Shown one piece after another: positions 50,646 to 59,424 of a stretch of 64,000 nucleotides of DNA. This DNA is from Diaminobutyricibacter sp049994905 (lineage in GTDB: Bacteria > Actinomycetota > Actinomycetes > Actinomycetales > Microbacteriaceae). The stretch lies in contig NZ_CP188258.1 of NCBI RefSeq assembly GCF_049994905.1, positions 1,302,001-1,366,000 on the forward strand, given 5' to 3'. Below the pieces are notes generated by a model. It was not told the DNA's origin. It saw only the letters and a list, made by a program, of their open reading frames with translations, and did not search any database. The stretch's first letter is position 1. Each line of letters begins with the position of its first letter. Both the position numbers and the translations under genes were made by a program.

Positions 50646-51637
50646 TCTGCGACGTTCACCGTCCTCGACTGGTTCGCCGAGGTGAGCACGGCCTCGGCGA
50701 CGCGGACATTCGCGAGGCCTTCGCGCATCGTCACGATGTTGCCGCCACGACCGAGGATCGCGTCGCGGAACGCCTCGTGCTCGAGCCGCAGCGGCTCGCG
50801 TTTGGTGAGTGCGTAGCGCAGCATGGTCCCCTCGGAGACACCGCGGAACGCCATGACGGACTCCCACTCGGTGTTCTTCACGGTGCCGTTCTCGAAGAAC
50901 GTGAGGTCGCCGCCGATCGTGTCTGCCACGAACGCGCCGCGCTCGCCGGTGACGACGGTGACCCGCTCCTTCATCGGCGAAAGCCAGTTCACCAGGTGGT
51001 TGGTGATCACGTTGTTCTTCAGGCGCGCGGTGAACGAGACCATGTCCTCGAACTCACGACCGCTGCGCAGTGTGGTGTGCGCCGAAACGGTCGCGAACGG
51101 GCTCTGGGCGAGCCAGGAGGTGAGGTCGATGTCGTGGGTCGCGAGGTCCTTGACGACGCCGACGTCGGCGATCCGAGCCGGGAACGGGCCCTGCCTGCGC
51201 GTCGCGATCTGGTAGACCTCGCCGAGTTCACCGGCTTCGATGCGCTCGCGGAGGTTCTGCAGTGCGGGGTTGTAACGCTCGATGTGTCCGACTGCACCGA
51301 CGAGCCCGCGGGATTCGAACGCCTCGACGATGCGCTCACTCGACGCCACGTCGCCCGAGATGGGCTTCTCGACGAGGGCGTGCACGCCGGCATCCGCCAG
51401 ACGGAGGGCGAGGTCTTCGTGAAATGCGGTCGGAACGGCGACCACGGCGGCGTCGATGCCGAGCGCCAGCAGGTCCTCGATCGAATCCGACACCGCAAGG
51501 TCGCCCGCGACCCGGTGCGGGTCGCCCATCGCGTCGGCGACGCCGACGAGAACGACGCCGTCGGTCTCGCGGATCACGCGTGCGTGGTGGCGCCCCATCA
51601 TTCCCAGGCCGACGAGCCCGATCCTCAGGTCGCCCAT
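50642..51637 (-). CDS. Gfo/Idh/MocA oxidoreductase (WbpB/WlbA-like)
   Basis: This 331-residue protein has the NAD motif IGLVGLGMMGRHHARVI and the hallmark ALVEKPIS, and shares the pattern GRHHARV/HIERYNPAL with UDP-N-acetyl-2-amino-2-deoxyglucuronate dehydrogenases. It would oxidise C3 of UDP-GlcNAcA to the 3-keto sugar, the step before the aminotransferase. ATG 51637 overlaps the aminotransferase stop by one base; the GTG one codon earlier is equally possible. Order in the operon (acetyltransferase, aminotransferase, oxidoreductase, transferase) supports the pathway. Confidence 0.88.
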   Translation of the reverse strand: MGDLRIGLVGLGMMGRHHARVIRETDGVVLVGVADAMGDPHRVAGDLAVSDSIEDLLALGIDAAVVAVPTAFHEDLALRLADAGVHALVEKPISGDVASSERIVEAFESRGLVGAVGHIERYNPALQNLRERIEAGELGEVYQIATRRQGPFPARIADVGVVKDLATHDIDLTSWLAQSPFATVSAHTTLRSGREFEDMVSFTARLKNNVITNHLVNWLSPMKERVTVVTGERGAFVADTIGGDLTFFENGTVKNTEWESVMAFRGVSEGTMLRYALTKREPLRLEHEAFRDAILGRGGNIVTMREGLANVRVAEAVLTSANQSRTVNVAE

Positions 51638-52734
51638 CACGAGCCCGCCTTCGCGAGAGCGTTGACCGCCGTGACGATGCGCTCGAGGTCGCCGCGCGAG
51701 AGGGACGGGTGAACGGGCAGCGACAGCACTTCCGCAGCGGCACGCTCGGTCTCGGGCAGGTCTTCGGTGCGCTGGAAGGACGGGAGGCGGTGGTTCGGGA
51801 TCGGGTAGTACACGCCGCTGCCGATCGCGTATTCGTCGCGCAGCGCCTTCGCGAGGCCGTCGCGGTCGTCGCTCACGCGGATCGTGTACTGGTGGTAGAC
51901 GTGGGTGGCGTCGGCCGCGACCGGCGGAGTAACGACGCCCTCGAGTTCCGCATCGAAGAAGGCGGCGTTCTCCTGGCGCTGCTTCGTCCAGCCGTCGATC
52001 TTCGTCAGCTGCACGCGACCGATCGCGGCGTGCAGGTTCGTCATGCGCGCGTTGAAGCCGACGATCTCGTTCTCGTACTGCTTCTCCATGCCCTGGTTGC
52101 GCAGCAGCCGGAGCCTGCGGGCGACCTCGTCGCTGCCGGTCGTGACGATGCCGCCTTCGCCGGAGGTCATGTTCTTGGTCGGGTAGAGGCTGAACATGGC
52201 GAACGAGCCGAAGGCTCCGACGGGCACGCCGGCCCTGGTGGCGCCGTGGGCCTGGGCTGCGTCTTCGAAGAGCTGCAGTCCGGCGCTCGAAGCCAGGTCT
52301 CCGAGCGCGACGACGTCGGCCGGGTGGCCGTAGAGGTGCACGGGCATGATGCCGACCGTACGGTCGGTGATGACGGATGCGACCGATGCGGGGTCGAGGG
52401 CGAAGTAGTCGGGCTCGATGTCGGCGAAGACGGGGGTCGCGCCGGTCAGCGCGACGGAATTGGCCGTCGCAGCGAAGGTGAACGACGGCACGATGACCTC
52501 GTCGCCCGGGCCGACCCCTGCCGCCAGGAGACCGAGGTGCAGGCCGGCGGTGCCCGAGTTGACGGCGACAGCGTGGCGTCCGTCCACGAGGTGCGTGGAG
52601 AATTCCGTCTCGAACGCGGCGACTTCGGCACCCTGCGCGAGCATGCCGGAGACGAGAACGGCGTCGACCGCCGCCCGCTCCTCATCGCCGATGATCGGTT
52701 TGGCGGCCGGGATGAACTCCAGCTGCTTGCTCAT
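51637..52734 (-). CDS. DegT/DnrJ/EryC1/StrS aminotransferase (WbpE/WlbC-like)
   Basis: This 365-residue PLP enzyme has the internal aldimine lysine in MFSLYPTKNMTSGEGG, GTAGLHLGLLAAGVGPGDEVIVPSFTF near residue 60, and the C-terminal RLPSFQRTEDLPETERAAAEVLSLPVHPSL. It should transfer an amino group from glutamate to C3 of UDP-3-keto-GlcNAcA. The start MSKQLEF at 52734 overlaps the acetyltransferase stop by 4 bp; the reading frame continues upstream but inside that gene. Confidence 0.92.
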   Translation of the reverse strand: MSKQLEFIPAAKPIIGDEERAAVDAVLVSGMLAQGAEVAAFETEFSTHLVDGRHAVAVNSGTAGLHLGLLAAGVGPGDEVIVPSFTFAATANSVALTGATPVFADIEPDYFALDPASVASVITDRTVGIMPVHLYGHPADVVALGDLASSAGLQLFEDAAQAHGATRAGVPVGAFGSFAMFSLYPTKNMTSGEGGIVTTGSDEVARRLRLLRNQGMEKQYENEIVGFNARMTNLHAAIGRVQLTKIDGWTKQRQENAAFFDAELEGVVTPPVAADATHVYHQYTIRVSDDRDGLAKALRDEYAIGSGVYYPIPNHRLPSFQRTEDLPETERAAAEVLSLPVHPSLSRGDLERIVTAVNALAKAGS

Positions 52735-53384
52735 GCGGAAACCTCTTTCAGTTCGTCGTTCTCTTCGCGGTAGCGGGCGCCGGTCGATGGGCACACCCAC
52801 TCGTCGCCGTCGGCCTCGAGCGGCACGCCGGCCCGGCCGACCCAGCGGATCCGGCGGGCGGGTACCCCGGCGACGAGGGCGAAGTCCTGCACGTCCTTGG
52901 TGACGACGGCGCCGGCGGCCACCGTCGCCCAGCGGCCGATGGTGACCGGCGCGATGCAGACGGCGCGGGCGCCGATGGAAGCGCCCTCACGGATCGTGAC
53001 ACCGACAGGCGTCCAATCGTGGGCGCTCTTCAGGCCGCCGTCCGGCGTCACGGCACGGGGGTAGGTGTCATTGGTGAGCACAACGGCCGGACCGATGAAC
53101 ACCCCGTCTTCGAGCACGGCCGGCTCGTAGACCAGGCCGTAGTTCTGGACCTTGCAGTTGTCGCCCATCACGACGCCGGGGCCGATGTAAGCGCCGCGGC
53201 CGATGATGCAGTCGCGGCCCATGCGCACGCCCTCGCGCACCTGTGCAAGATGCCAGATCTTGGTGCCTTCGCCGATCGTGGCCTCGTTCGACACGTCGGC
53301 CTCGGGTGCAATAAAGACCAACGCGTCGGGTCCTCTCGGTGGGAACGGGTCGGAAGCCGGGCGGTTCCGCAACGAAACTATCAT
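52731..53384 (-). CDS. Left-handed beta-helix N-acetyltransferase (WbpD/WlbB-like)
   Basis: This 217-residue trimeric hexapeptide-repeat acetyltransferase shows repeated [LIV]-G-x-x-x-x units from about residue 35 to 160 (TIGEGTKIW, IIGRGAYIGPGVVMGDNCKVQNYGLVY, GVFIGPAVVLTNDTYPRA, SIGARAVCIAPVTIGRWATVAAGAVVTKDV). This pattern with NDxxPRA is typical of WbpD/WlbB, which acetylates the 3-amino group of UDP-GlcNAc3NA. An AGAGG ribosome-binding site lies 7 bp before the chosen ATG. The C-terminal extension with CPSTGARY resembles a half zinc ribbon. It is the first gene of the operon. Confidence 0.92.
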   Translation of the reverse strand: MIVSLRNRPASDPFPPRGPDALVFIAPEADVSNEATIGEGTKIWHLAQVREGVRMGRDCIIGRGAYIGPGVVMGDNCKVQNYGLVYEPAVLEDGVFIGPAVVLTNDTYPRAVTPDGGLKSAHDWTPVGVTIREGASIGARAVCIAPVTIGRWATVAAGAVVTKDVQDFALVAGVPARRIRWVGRAGVPLEADGDEWVCPSTGARYREENDELKEVSA

Positions 53385-53536
53385 GTGTACCTCTGCGGGA
53401 CCGGGGTCCGGCCGGCCGGGCAGCGCGTGCACAGGGCCTCATCAGGAGGGTCCGGATAGGATTGCAGCAGTCCGTCAGGCTGCGCCGACCTCATCGGTGG
53501 CAGCCAGCGCGCGAGCCCATCTACCGAGGAGTCACC

Positions 53537-54217
53537 ATCAGCACGCCCGTCGAGCAGCGTACCTGGCTCGTGGTCCCCCTCTTCAACGAAGCCCCGGTGG
53601 TCCGCGCGGTCGTCGAACAGGCGCGCGCCACGTTCCCGAAGATCGTCTGCGTCGACGACGGCAGTTCGGATGCGTCCGTTGCGGAGGCGACGGCCGCCGG
53701 CGCCGTCGTGGTACGGCATCCCATCAATCTCGGCCAGGGTGCATCCCTGCGCACCGGGCTCGACTACGCGCTGCGCGACCCGCAGGCCGACTATTTCGTC
53801 ACGTTCGACGCCGACGGCCAGCACCTGGTCGACGACGCGCTCGTCATGGTGAAGATGCTCGACTCCCAGCCTCTCGACATCGTGGTCGGCTCGCGCTTCC
53901 TCGACGGCCGCACCTCTGTCGCGCCGCTGAAGCGCGTCGTCCTCAAGTTGGGCGTCCTGTTCGAGCGGCTCAGTACCGGTGTCAGGCTGACGGATGCGCA
54001 CAACGGCCTCCGCGCCCTCAACCGCCACGCGGCGGAGACCATCGCCATCACCCAGAACCGCATGGCCCACGCCTCCGAGATCGTTTCGGAGATCGGCCGC
54101 AACAAGCTGAGGTGGGCCGAAGCGCCCGTCCACGTCGTCTACACCGACTATTCGCGCTCGAAGGGGCAGTCCGTGTGGAACTCCGTGAACATCCTCAGCG
54201 ATCTCTTCTTGAAATAG
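53537..54217 (+). CDS. Family 2 glycosyltransferase, probable ATC start
   Basis: This GT-A enzyme of 226 residues has WLVVPLFNEAPVVRAVV, VCVDDGSSD and TFDADGQH with the metal-binding DxD-type aspartates, then VGSRFLDG, the pattern of polyprenyl-phosphate or dolichol-phosphate sugar synthases. No ATG, GTG or TTG fits the domain start. The ATC at 53537 is preceded by GAGGAG with 5-bp spacing, so a rare AUC start is proposed; an in-frame TTG at 53462 would add 25 arginine-rich residues. It is followed 8 bp later by a DUF2304 gene, a common pairing. Confidence 0.8.
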   Translation: MSTPVEQRTWLVVPLFNEAPVVRAVVEQARATFPKIVCVDDGSSDASVAEATAAGAVVVRHPINLGQGASLRTGLDYALRDPQADYFVTFDADGQHLVDDALVMVKMLDSQPLDIVVGSRFLDGRTSVAPLKRVVLKLGVLFERLSTGVRLTDAHNGLRALNRHAAETIAITQNRMAHASEIVSEIGRNKLRWAEAPVHVVYTDYSRSKGQSVWNSVNILSDLFLK

Positions 54218-54225
54218 GAGCCATC

Positions 54226-54645
54226 GTGGACAACGGGCAATTCGTGATCAAGGTCATCCTGGTGCTGGCGTTCGCCGCCTTCGCCGTCTTCCTGATGCTC
54301 CCGGGGCGGGGGGTCCGCCATGCAGCGATCCGCCGGCTCGTCATGGTCGCCCTCCTCGGGGTGACCGTCCTCGCCGTGATCTTTCCGGTGGCCGTCAACG
54401 AGGTGGCGCACTTCGTCGGCGTCGGTCGCGGAACCGACCTGCTGCTCTACGGCCTGATCGTGGTGTTCATCGGCAACTCGATCCTCGTGCAGCGCCGCTA
54501 TCGCAACACGGAGCGGCAGATCACCGAACTCGCACGCCAGCTCGCGATCCTCCAGGCGCCCCCGCCCGAGTCGGCCGGAGCGACCGTCGAACCGGTGGTC
54601 GAACACCCTGTGGACACCGCAGGAAGTCAGCAGCCCATCCCCTAG
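54226..54645 (+). CDS. DUF2304 domain-containing membrane protein
   Basis: This 139-residue protein has three transmembrane segments (about residues 7-24, 38-56 and 68-85) and then a short coiled stretch (RRYRNTERQITELARQLAILQ) with a polar tail. DUF2304 proteins are nearly always found next to GT2 polyprenyl-phosphate sugar synthases and may help membrane anchoring. The GTG is preceded by AGGAG. It was separated from a longer open frame by this start. Function unknown. Confidence 0.85.
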   Translation: MDNGQFVIKVILVLAFAAFAVFLMLPGRGVRHAAIRRLVMVALLGVTVLAVIFPVAVNEVAHFVGVGRGTDLLLYGLIVVFIGNSILVQRRYRNTERQITELARQLAILQAPPPESAGATVEPVVEHPVDTAGSQQPIP

Positions 54646-54648
54646 GAT
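54643..54648 (+). promoter_or_regulatory. -10-like element of galE
   Basis: TAGGAT, overlapping the previous stop codon, lies 7 bp before the galE ATG with no Shine-Dalgarno sequence, so galE may be transcribed separately as a leaderless mRNA. Confidence 0.35.
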
Positions 54649-54655
54649 CGGTGAT

Positions 54656-55633
54656 ATGCGGACCCTGATCACCGGCGGAGCCGGCTACATCGGCTCGCAC
54701 GTCGCCCGGCTGCTGGGGGATCGCGGAGACGCGGTCGTGGTGGTCGACGACCTTTCGACAGGTTTCACCGACCGCCTGGGCGGCGCGCGCCTGGTGAGGC
54801 TCGACCTTGCGTCCGACACAGCTCCCTCGATCCTCGGGGATGTGCTCCGCGAGGAGCGCATCGATGCCGTCCTCCATTTGGCCGCCCGCAAACAGGTGCA
54901 CGAGTCGGTGCAGCGGCCCGCCTGGTATTACTCGCAGAACGTCGGCTCGCTGGCGAACCTCCTCCTGGCGATGGAGTCCGCGAGTGTGTCGAAACTGGTC
55001 TTCTCCTCGTCCGCAGCGGTCTATGGCGCGGTCGAGGGCGATTCGGTCGCCGAGTCGGCGACCACCCGGCCGGTGAACCCGTACGGCCGAACGAAGCTCA
55101 TCGGCGAACAGCTCATCGACGACGCGGCCTTCGGCTCAGGGCTGTCCGCCGTCAGCCTCCGTTACTTCAACGTGGGAGGCGCAGGCTGGGCCGATCTGGC
55201 CGATCGCGCGGTCCTCAACCTTGTTCCCATGGTCTTCCAGCGCCTCGACGCGGGGCTGCCGCCGGTGATCTTCGGCGACGACTACCCGACTCCCGATGGC
55301 ACGTGCGTACGCGACTATGTGCACGTGCTCGACCTCGCCGATGCCCATATCGCAGCGCTCGACCACCTGGCCGCCGGCGCGACGGGTCACGAGGTGTTCA
55401 ACGTCGGAACCGGTGAGGGCACGAGCGTGCGGGCCATGGTCGACGAGATCCTCACCGTCGCGGGCTCGACCCTGACACCTGAGGTGCACCCCAGGCGGCC
55501 GGGCGACCCCGCCCGCGTGGTGGCTTCTGCCGCTCTGATCGCCGAGAAGCTCGGCTGGCGGGCCGAACGCGGGCTCGAGGAGATCGTGCGTTCAGCGTGG
55601 GAAGCCCACCTGACCGGAACGCCGGGCGTGTGA
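54656..55633 (+). CDS. galE: UDP-glucose 4-epimerase
   Basis: This 325-residue extended short-chain dehydrogenase has TLITGGAGYIGSHVARLLG, HLAARKQVHESVQ, SSSAAVYG, the catalytic YGRTK, and RYFNVGGAG followed by FGDDYPTPDGTCVRDYVHVLDLA, the GalE signature. It interconverts UDP-glucose and UDP-galactose (or the N-acetyl forms). Length is near the 330-residue norm. The DUF2142 gene starts within its stop codon (GTGA). Confidence 0.93.
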   Translation: MRTLITGGAGYIGSHVARLLGDRGDAVVVVDDLSTGFTDRLGGARLVRLDLASDTAPSILGDVLREERIDAVLHLAARKQVHESVQRPAWYYSQNVGSLANLLLAMESASVSKLVFSSSAAVYGAVEGDSVAESATTRPVNPYGRTKLIGEQLIDDAAFGSGLSAVSLRYFNVGGAGWADLADRAVLNLVPMVFQRLDAGLPPVIFGDDYPTPDGTCVRDYVHVLDLADAHIAALDHLAAGATGHEVFNVGTGEGTSVRAMVDEILTVAGSTLTPEVHPRRPGDPARVVASAALIAEKLGWRAERGLEEIVRSAWEAHLTGTPGV

Positions 55634-57204
55634 GCGCGACGGACGTCGCACCGGCATCGGCCCGGTCGCATTCCGCCCGCCTGTTCTGGATCCCGTTCGC
55701 CTTCATCGCTGTGCTCGCCAGCCTGTGGGGGCTCGCCAGCCCGCTGTTCTCGGTTCCCGACGAGAACGCGCACGCGACGAAAGCGATCGCACAGGTTCGC
55801 GGCGAGCTGGTCGGAGCGGCAGAAGCAGGAAAGAAGTACCTGGTGGTGGACCTTCCGCCCGGCTACCACTACAACCACTCAGCGATGTGCTATCTCTTCG
55901 TCCCCACCCACTCGGCCCACTGCACCGCCACTTTCGGCGACGGCACCGGCAACGACTACTTCGAGAACTGGGTCGGTGCGTACAACCCGATCTACTACTA
56001 CCTCGTCGGCTGGCCGAGCCTGTTCACCGACAACGGCGCCGTCGGCGTGTATGCGATGAGGATCGTGAGCGGCCTGCTCGGCGCTGCCTTTCTTGCCTGG
56101 GCATTCCAGTCGGCGCTGTCGTCGATCCGCAGCCGCTGGCTCCCGCTCGGGCTCCTCCTGGTCGCCGGACCCATGGTGCTCTATCTCGTCGGCTCGGTGA
56201 ACCCGAACGGTGTCGAGATCGCGGCGGCGGCCGCACTGTGGGCATCCCTGCTGCGCCTGCTCGAACGGCACGACGACCGGCTCGAGGCCGCCTGGAGCTC
56301 CCTGCCGGCGTGGTACCTGTGGCTGATCGTCACCCTCTCATCCATCGTGCTCGCGAACGCTCGATCGGTCGGCCCGCTCTGGCTGGTCGTCGTCGTCGCT
56401 GCGTGCGTCGCGATCACCGGGCGTCGAGCAGCACGAGCGTTCTTCACGCGGGCACGCAACTACAGCTGGATCGCCGCCATCGCCGCAGGGACCCTGTTCG
56501 CCGGCGTCTGGACACTCGCCACAGGCGGTGTGGGTGCACAGGCCGGAAAGGCCGACGCACCCCTCGTCGGCAAGGGATTCCTCTCGGGGTTCGCCGCGAT
56601 GATCCGGTTCACGCCGAATTTCCTCCAGCAGCAGCTCGGTGTCTTCGGCTGGCTCGACACCCCGCTTCCCTGGATCCTCTACGCCGTCATCTCGATCGCG
56701 ATCGGGGTCATCGTCGTGCTCGCCATCACGGGAACGGACCGGCGGTCGGCGATCGTCGTGCTGTCGGTGCTCGTGGCGACCATCCTCATCCCCGCCGTCG
56801 TCCAGGCCATCACGATCAGCCGTACCGGCCTCATCTGGCAGGGGCGATACGGACTGTTCCTCTTCCTGGCCATACCGTTGCTCGCAGCGTGGATGCTGTC
56901 GGCACCGGCCGGCGCACGGCTCGCTTTCCTGTCGGTGCGTGTCAGCTGGATCGGGCTCGGGCTCGCCGGCGTGTACGGCGTCGTCGGCTTCTTCGCCGTG
57001 CTGCGTCGCTTCGTCACCGGCTTCGGCGCGGGAATCGGCGCCATGTTCCACCCGGACTGGCAGCCCCCGCTCGGCTGGGAGGCACTGGTCGGGCTTTATG
57101 CGCTCGCGATGACAGGCTTCGTGCTCTGGCTCGGTTTCCAGGCGCGCCGGATCGCGGCTCGCGAAGACACCGGAGCGGTTCTGACGGCGGCAGACCATGG
57201 CTAG
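55630..57204 (+). CDS. DUF2142 family membrane protein
   Basis: This 524-residue protein has about eleven to twelve transmembrane segments. The first extracytoplasmic loop has SVPDENAHATKAIAQVRGELVG, the DUF2142 hallmark, and two cysteines, and SSGVNPNG-like GSVNPNGVEIAAAAALWASLL follows in the third to fourth helices. Such proteins may be GT-C glycosyltransferases using polyprenyl-phosphate sugars, here possibly supplied by the GT2/DUF2304 pair just upstream. The GTG start overlaps galE by 4 bp and its end overlaps the next GT4 gene by 8 bp. Confidence 0.88.
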   Translation: MSATDVAPASARSHSARLFWIPFAFIAVLASLWGLASPLFSVPDENAHATKAIAQVRGELVGAAEAGKKYLVVDLPPGYHYNHSAMCYLFVPTHSAHCTATFGDGTGNDYFENWVGAYNPIYYYLVGWPSLFTDNGAVGVYAMRIVSGLLGAAFLAWAFQSALSSIRSRWLPLGLLLVAGPMVLYLVGSVNPNGVEIAAAAALWASLLRLLERHDDRLEAAWSSLPAWYLWLIVTLSSIVLANARSVGPLWLVVVVAACVAITGRRAARAFFTRARNYSWIAAIAAGTLFAGVWTLATGGVGAQAGKADAPLVGKGFLSGFAAMIRFTPNFLQQQLGVFGWLDTPLPWILYAVISIAIGVIVVLAITGTDRRSAIVVLSVLVATILIPAVVQAITISRTGLIWQGRYGLFLFLAIPLLAAWMLSAPAGARLAFLSVRVSWIGLGLAGVYGVVGFFAVLRRFVTGFGAGIGAMFHPDWQPPLGWEALVGLYALAMTGFVLWLGFQARRIAAREDTGAVLTAADHG

Positions 57205-58357
57205 ACTGCGGGTCGCCATTGCGTACGACTGCCTGTACCCGGTGAATACCGGAGGCGGCGAACGCGTCTATCGCAGAATGGCAGAACTGCTGGTCGAGCG
57301 GGGCCATCACGTCGACTACCTCACCCGCAGGCAGTGGGAAGGGGAAGCGCCGCATGCCCCGTTCCGGATCGTGCCGGTCTGGACGGGCACGATCTACGAC
57401 GACACAGGCGGGCGGCTCACCCGGGCCGCGGTCGGGTTCGCCCGTGCCCTGTTCGCACACCTGCGGCGTCACCGGGGTGAATACGACCTGGTCATCGTGA
57501 GCGCCCTCCCGGTGCTGAACGTCTTCGGCGCCTGGGCGGCCCTGCTCGGGTCGCGGACGCGCATCGTCAGCGACTGGCTCGAAGTCTGGTCCTGGCGCAA
57601 GTGGCGCGAATACTCCGGCGCGCTCGTCGGCTCCGTCGCCTTCCTGCTCCAGTTCGCCGGGCTGCGGATGGCTGACGACATGACCGTCAACAGTGCCTTC
57701 ACAGGCGCCCGCGTGCGACGCTATCGGCGCCGTAGCCGCCCGCTCGTGCTCGGGCTCCTCGACCTGGCCGGAACGCCCGGGAACGCCGGTACAGTTCCGG
57801 TCGATCCCGGTCTCGCGCTGTTCGCGGGGCGCCACATCCCGGACAAGCAGCTGACAAAGCTTCCGGCTGCCCTCGCATTCGTGCGCCGGTCGCGCGGCGA
57901 TGTGCGGCTCGTGATCGCGGGCTCCGGGCCGGAGACGCCGCGGCTTCGTGACGCCGTCACCGCATCCGGGGTGGGCGATGCCGTCGTGATCGCCGGTCGC
58001 GTCGACGACGCGGAGCTCGACCGGCTGATGGCTTCGGCCGCCGTGCTCGTGAACCCATCCCGACGCGAGGGGTTCGGGCTGGTCGTCGCCGAGGCTGCGG
58101 CAGGCGGCACGCCGAGCGTCGTGGTCGCGGGGCAGGACAATGCCGCCGCCGAACTCGTGCACGACGGGGTCAACGGTTTCATTGCACGGTCCGCCTCTGC
58201 AGCAGACCTGGGTTCGGCGATCCTCGCGGCACTCGACGGGGGCGAAGCTCTTCGGGAGTCGACGCTGGACTGGTTCGCCCGCGCCCGCGAGACCCAGAAC
58301 CTCGGGCGGTCCGTGGATGAGCTGCTCGCGCGTTATGACGCCTCGAGGGCGCGCTGA
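57197..58357 (+). CDS. Family 4 glycosyltransferase
   Basis: This 386-residue GT-B enzyme has YDCLYPVNTGGGERVYRRMAELLVERGH at the N-terminus (acceptor domain glycine-rich loop) and LVNPSRREGFGLVVAEAAAGGTPSVVV in the donor domain, with the GT4 E-x7-E-like pattern. It starts 8 bp before the DUF2142 stop and ends in a 25-bp overlap with the convergent GT4 gene. Donor and linkage unknown. Confidence 0.9.
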   Translation: MARLRVAIAYDCLYPVNTGGGERVYRRMAELLVERGHHVDYLTRRQWEGEAPHAPFRIVPVWTGTIYDDTGGRLTRAAVGFARALFAHLRRHRGEYDLVIVSALPVLNVFGAWAALLGSRTRIVSDWLEVWSWRKWREYSGALVGSVAFLLQFAGLRMADDMTVNSAFTGARVRRYRRRSRPLVLGLLDLAGTPGNAGTVPVDPGLALFAGRHIPDKQLTKLPAALAFVRRSRGDVRLVIAGSGPETPRLRDAVTASGVGDAVVIAGRVDDAELDRLMASAAVLVNPSRREGFGLVVAEAAAGGTPSVVVAGQDNAAAELVHDGVNGFIARSASAADLGSAILAALDGGEALRESTLDWFARARETQNLGRSVDELLARYDASRAR

Positions 58358-59424
58358 AAGCTGCGCGCGGTGCCGACGGCAGCGGCGGTCCAGGTGAACC
58401 CGGCGGCGCGTTCGCGACCGAGTTCGGACAGTTCGGCGCGCTTCGCGGGGTCGTCGAGCAGTCGGCGGATGGTGTGCGCGAGTCCCGTCGCGCTCGCCGG
58501 ATCGATGTAGACGGCGGCGCTGCCACCGATCTCCCGGAGCACCGGAAGGTTGGAGCAGACGACGGGGCAGCCGTGCGCCATGGCCTCGAGTACAGGGAGG
58601 CCGAAGCCTTCGAAGAGGGTGGGAAAGACGACGAGGCTGGCCTCGCTGTAAAGACGTTCGAGTTCGTCGTCGGGAACCCAGCCGAGGAGCCGCACGTTCG
58701 CGGTGAGCCCGAGCCGTTCGACGATCGGCACGAGCGGGTCGTCGCCGTGGCTGCCGGTGATGACGAGTTGCGGTCGCTCCCGGTCGGGGAGAAGCGCGAT
58801 GGCTTCGAGCAGCATCCCGAAGTTCTTGTGCGGCATGCGGTTGCCGACGCTCAGCAGCAGGCGCTCGCTGCGTTGCACGTCTGATGGCGGCACGCGTGGG
58901 GCGGCACCGGCGAGAGGGATCACGTCGACGCGTTCGGGCGGCACGCCGAGGACGCGTTCGATGTCGTCACCGGATGCCCGGCTCACCGTGAGCACGCGGG
59001 CGGCCGATCGCGCGGCTCCGCGCACCAGCGCGCGGAGCACGGGAGCGTACGGTCCCCGCACCCATTCCGGATGCCGGAAGGGAAGCAGGTCGTGGACGGT
59101 GAGTACGACGGGGACCGCCGAACGCCGCGGACCGATGTTCGCCGGGGAGTGGATGAGGTCTGCGCCGAGTCGCCGGGCCGCACGCGGTACCGCAGCCAGC
59201 TCTCCTCGCACCCACGAGATGCGGTTCTCCCCGCTGATGCCGCTGTCGACCATCTCACCGGGGAACCACGACGTGTCCGACGCCGCCAGTTCGGTCGAGG
59301 CGTAGCCGACGAATTCCAGCCCCGATCCGACGGTGCCGAGTTCGCGATACAGGTTGCGCACGTACGACTCCATGCCTCCCCTCTTGCCCGTGTAGAACAG
59401 GAGGTCGACGAGCACGCGAGTCAC
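58333..59424 (-). CDS. Family 4 glycosyltransferase
   Basis: This 363-residue GT-B enzyme has LLFYTGKRGGMESYVRNLYREL at the N-terminus, NRMPHKNFGMLLEAIALL in the linker, and FPTLFEGFGLPVLEAMAHGCPVVCSN in the donor domain, typical of mannosyltransferase-like GT4 proteins. The GTG start overlaps the stop of the flippase-like gene by 4 bp. It is the last gene of a three-gene minus-strand operon (GT2, membrane protein, GT4). Confidence 0.9.
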   Translation of the reverse strand: MTRVLVDLLFYTGKRGGMESYVRNLYRELGTVGSGLEFVGYASTELAASDTSWFPGEMVDSGISGENRISWVRGELAAVPRAARRLGADLIHSPANIGPRRSAVPVVLTVHDLLPFRHPEWVRGPYAPVLRALVRGAARSAARVLTVSRASGDDIERVLGVPPERVDVIPLAGAAPRVPPSDVQRSERLLLSVGNRMPHKNFGMLLEAIALLPDRERPQLVITGSHGDDPLVPIVERLGLTANVRLLGWVPDDELERLYSEASLVVFPTLFEGFGLPVLEAMAHGCPVVCSNLPVLREIGGSAAVYIDPASATGLAHTIRRLLDDPAKRAELSELGRERAAGFTWTAAAVGTARSFQRALEAS

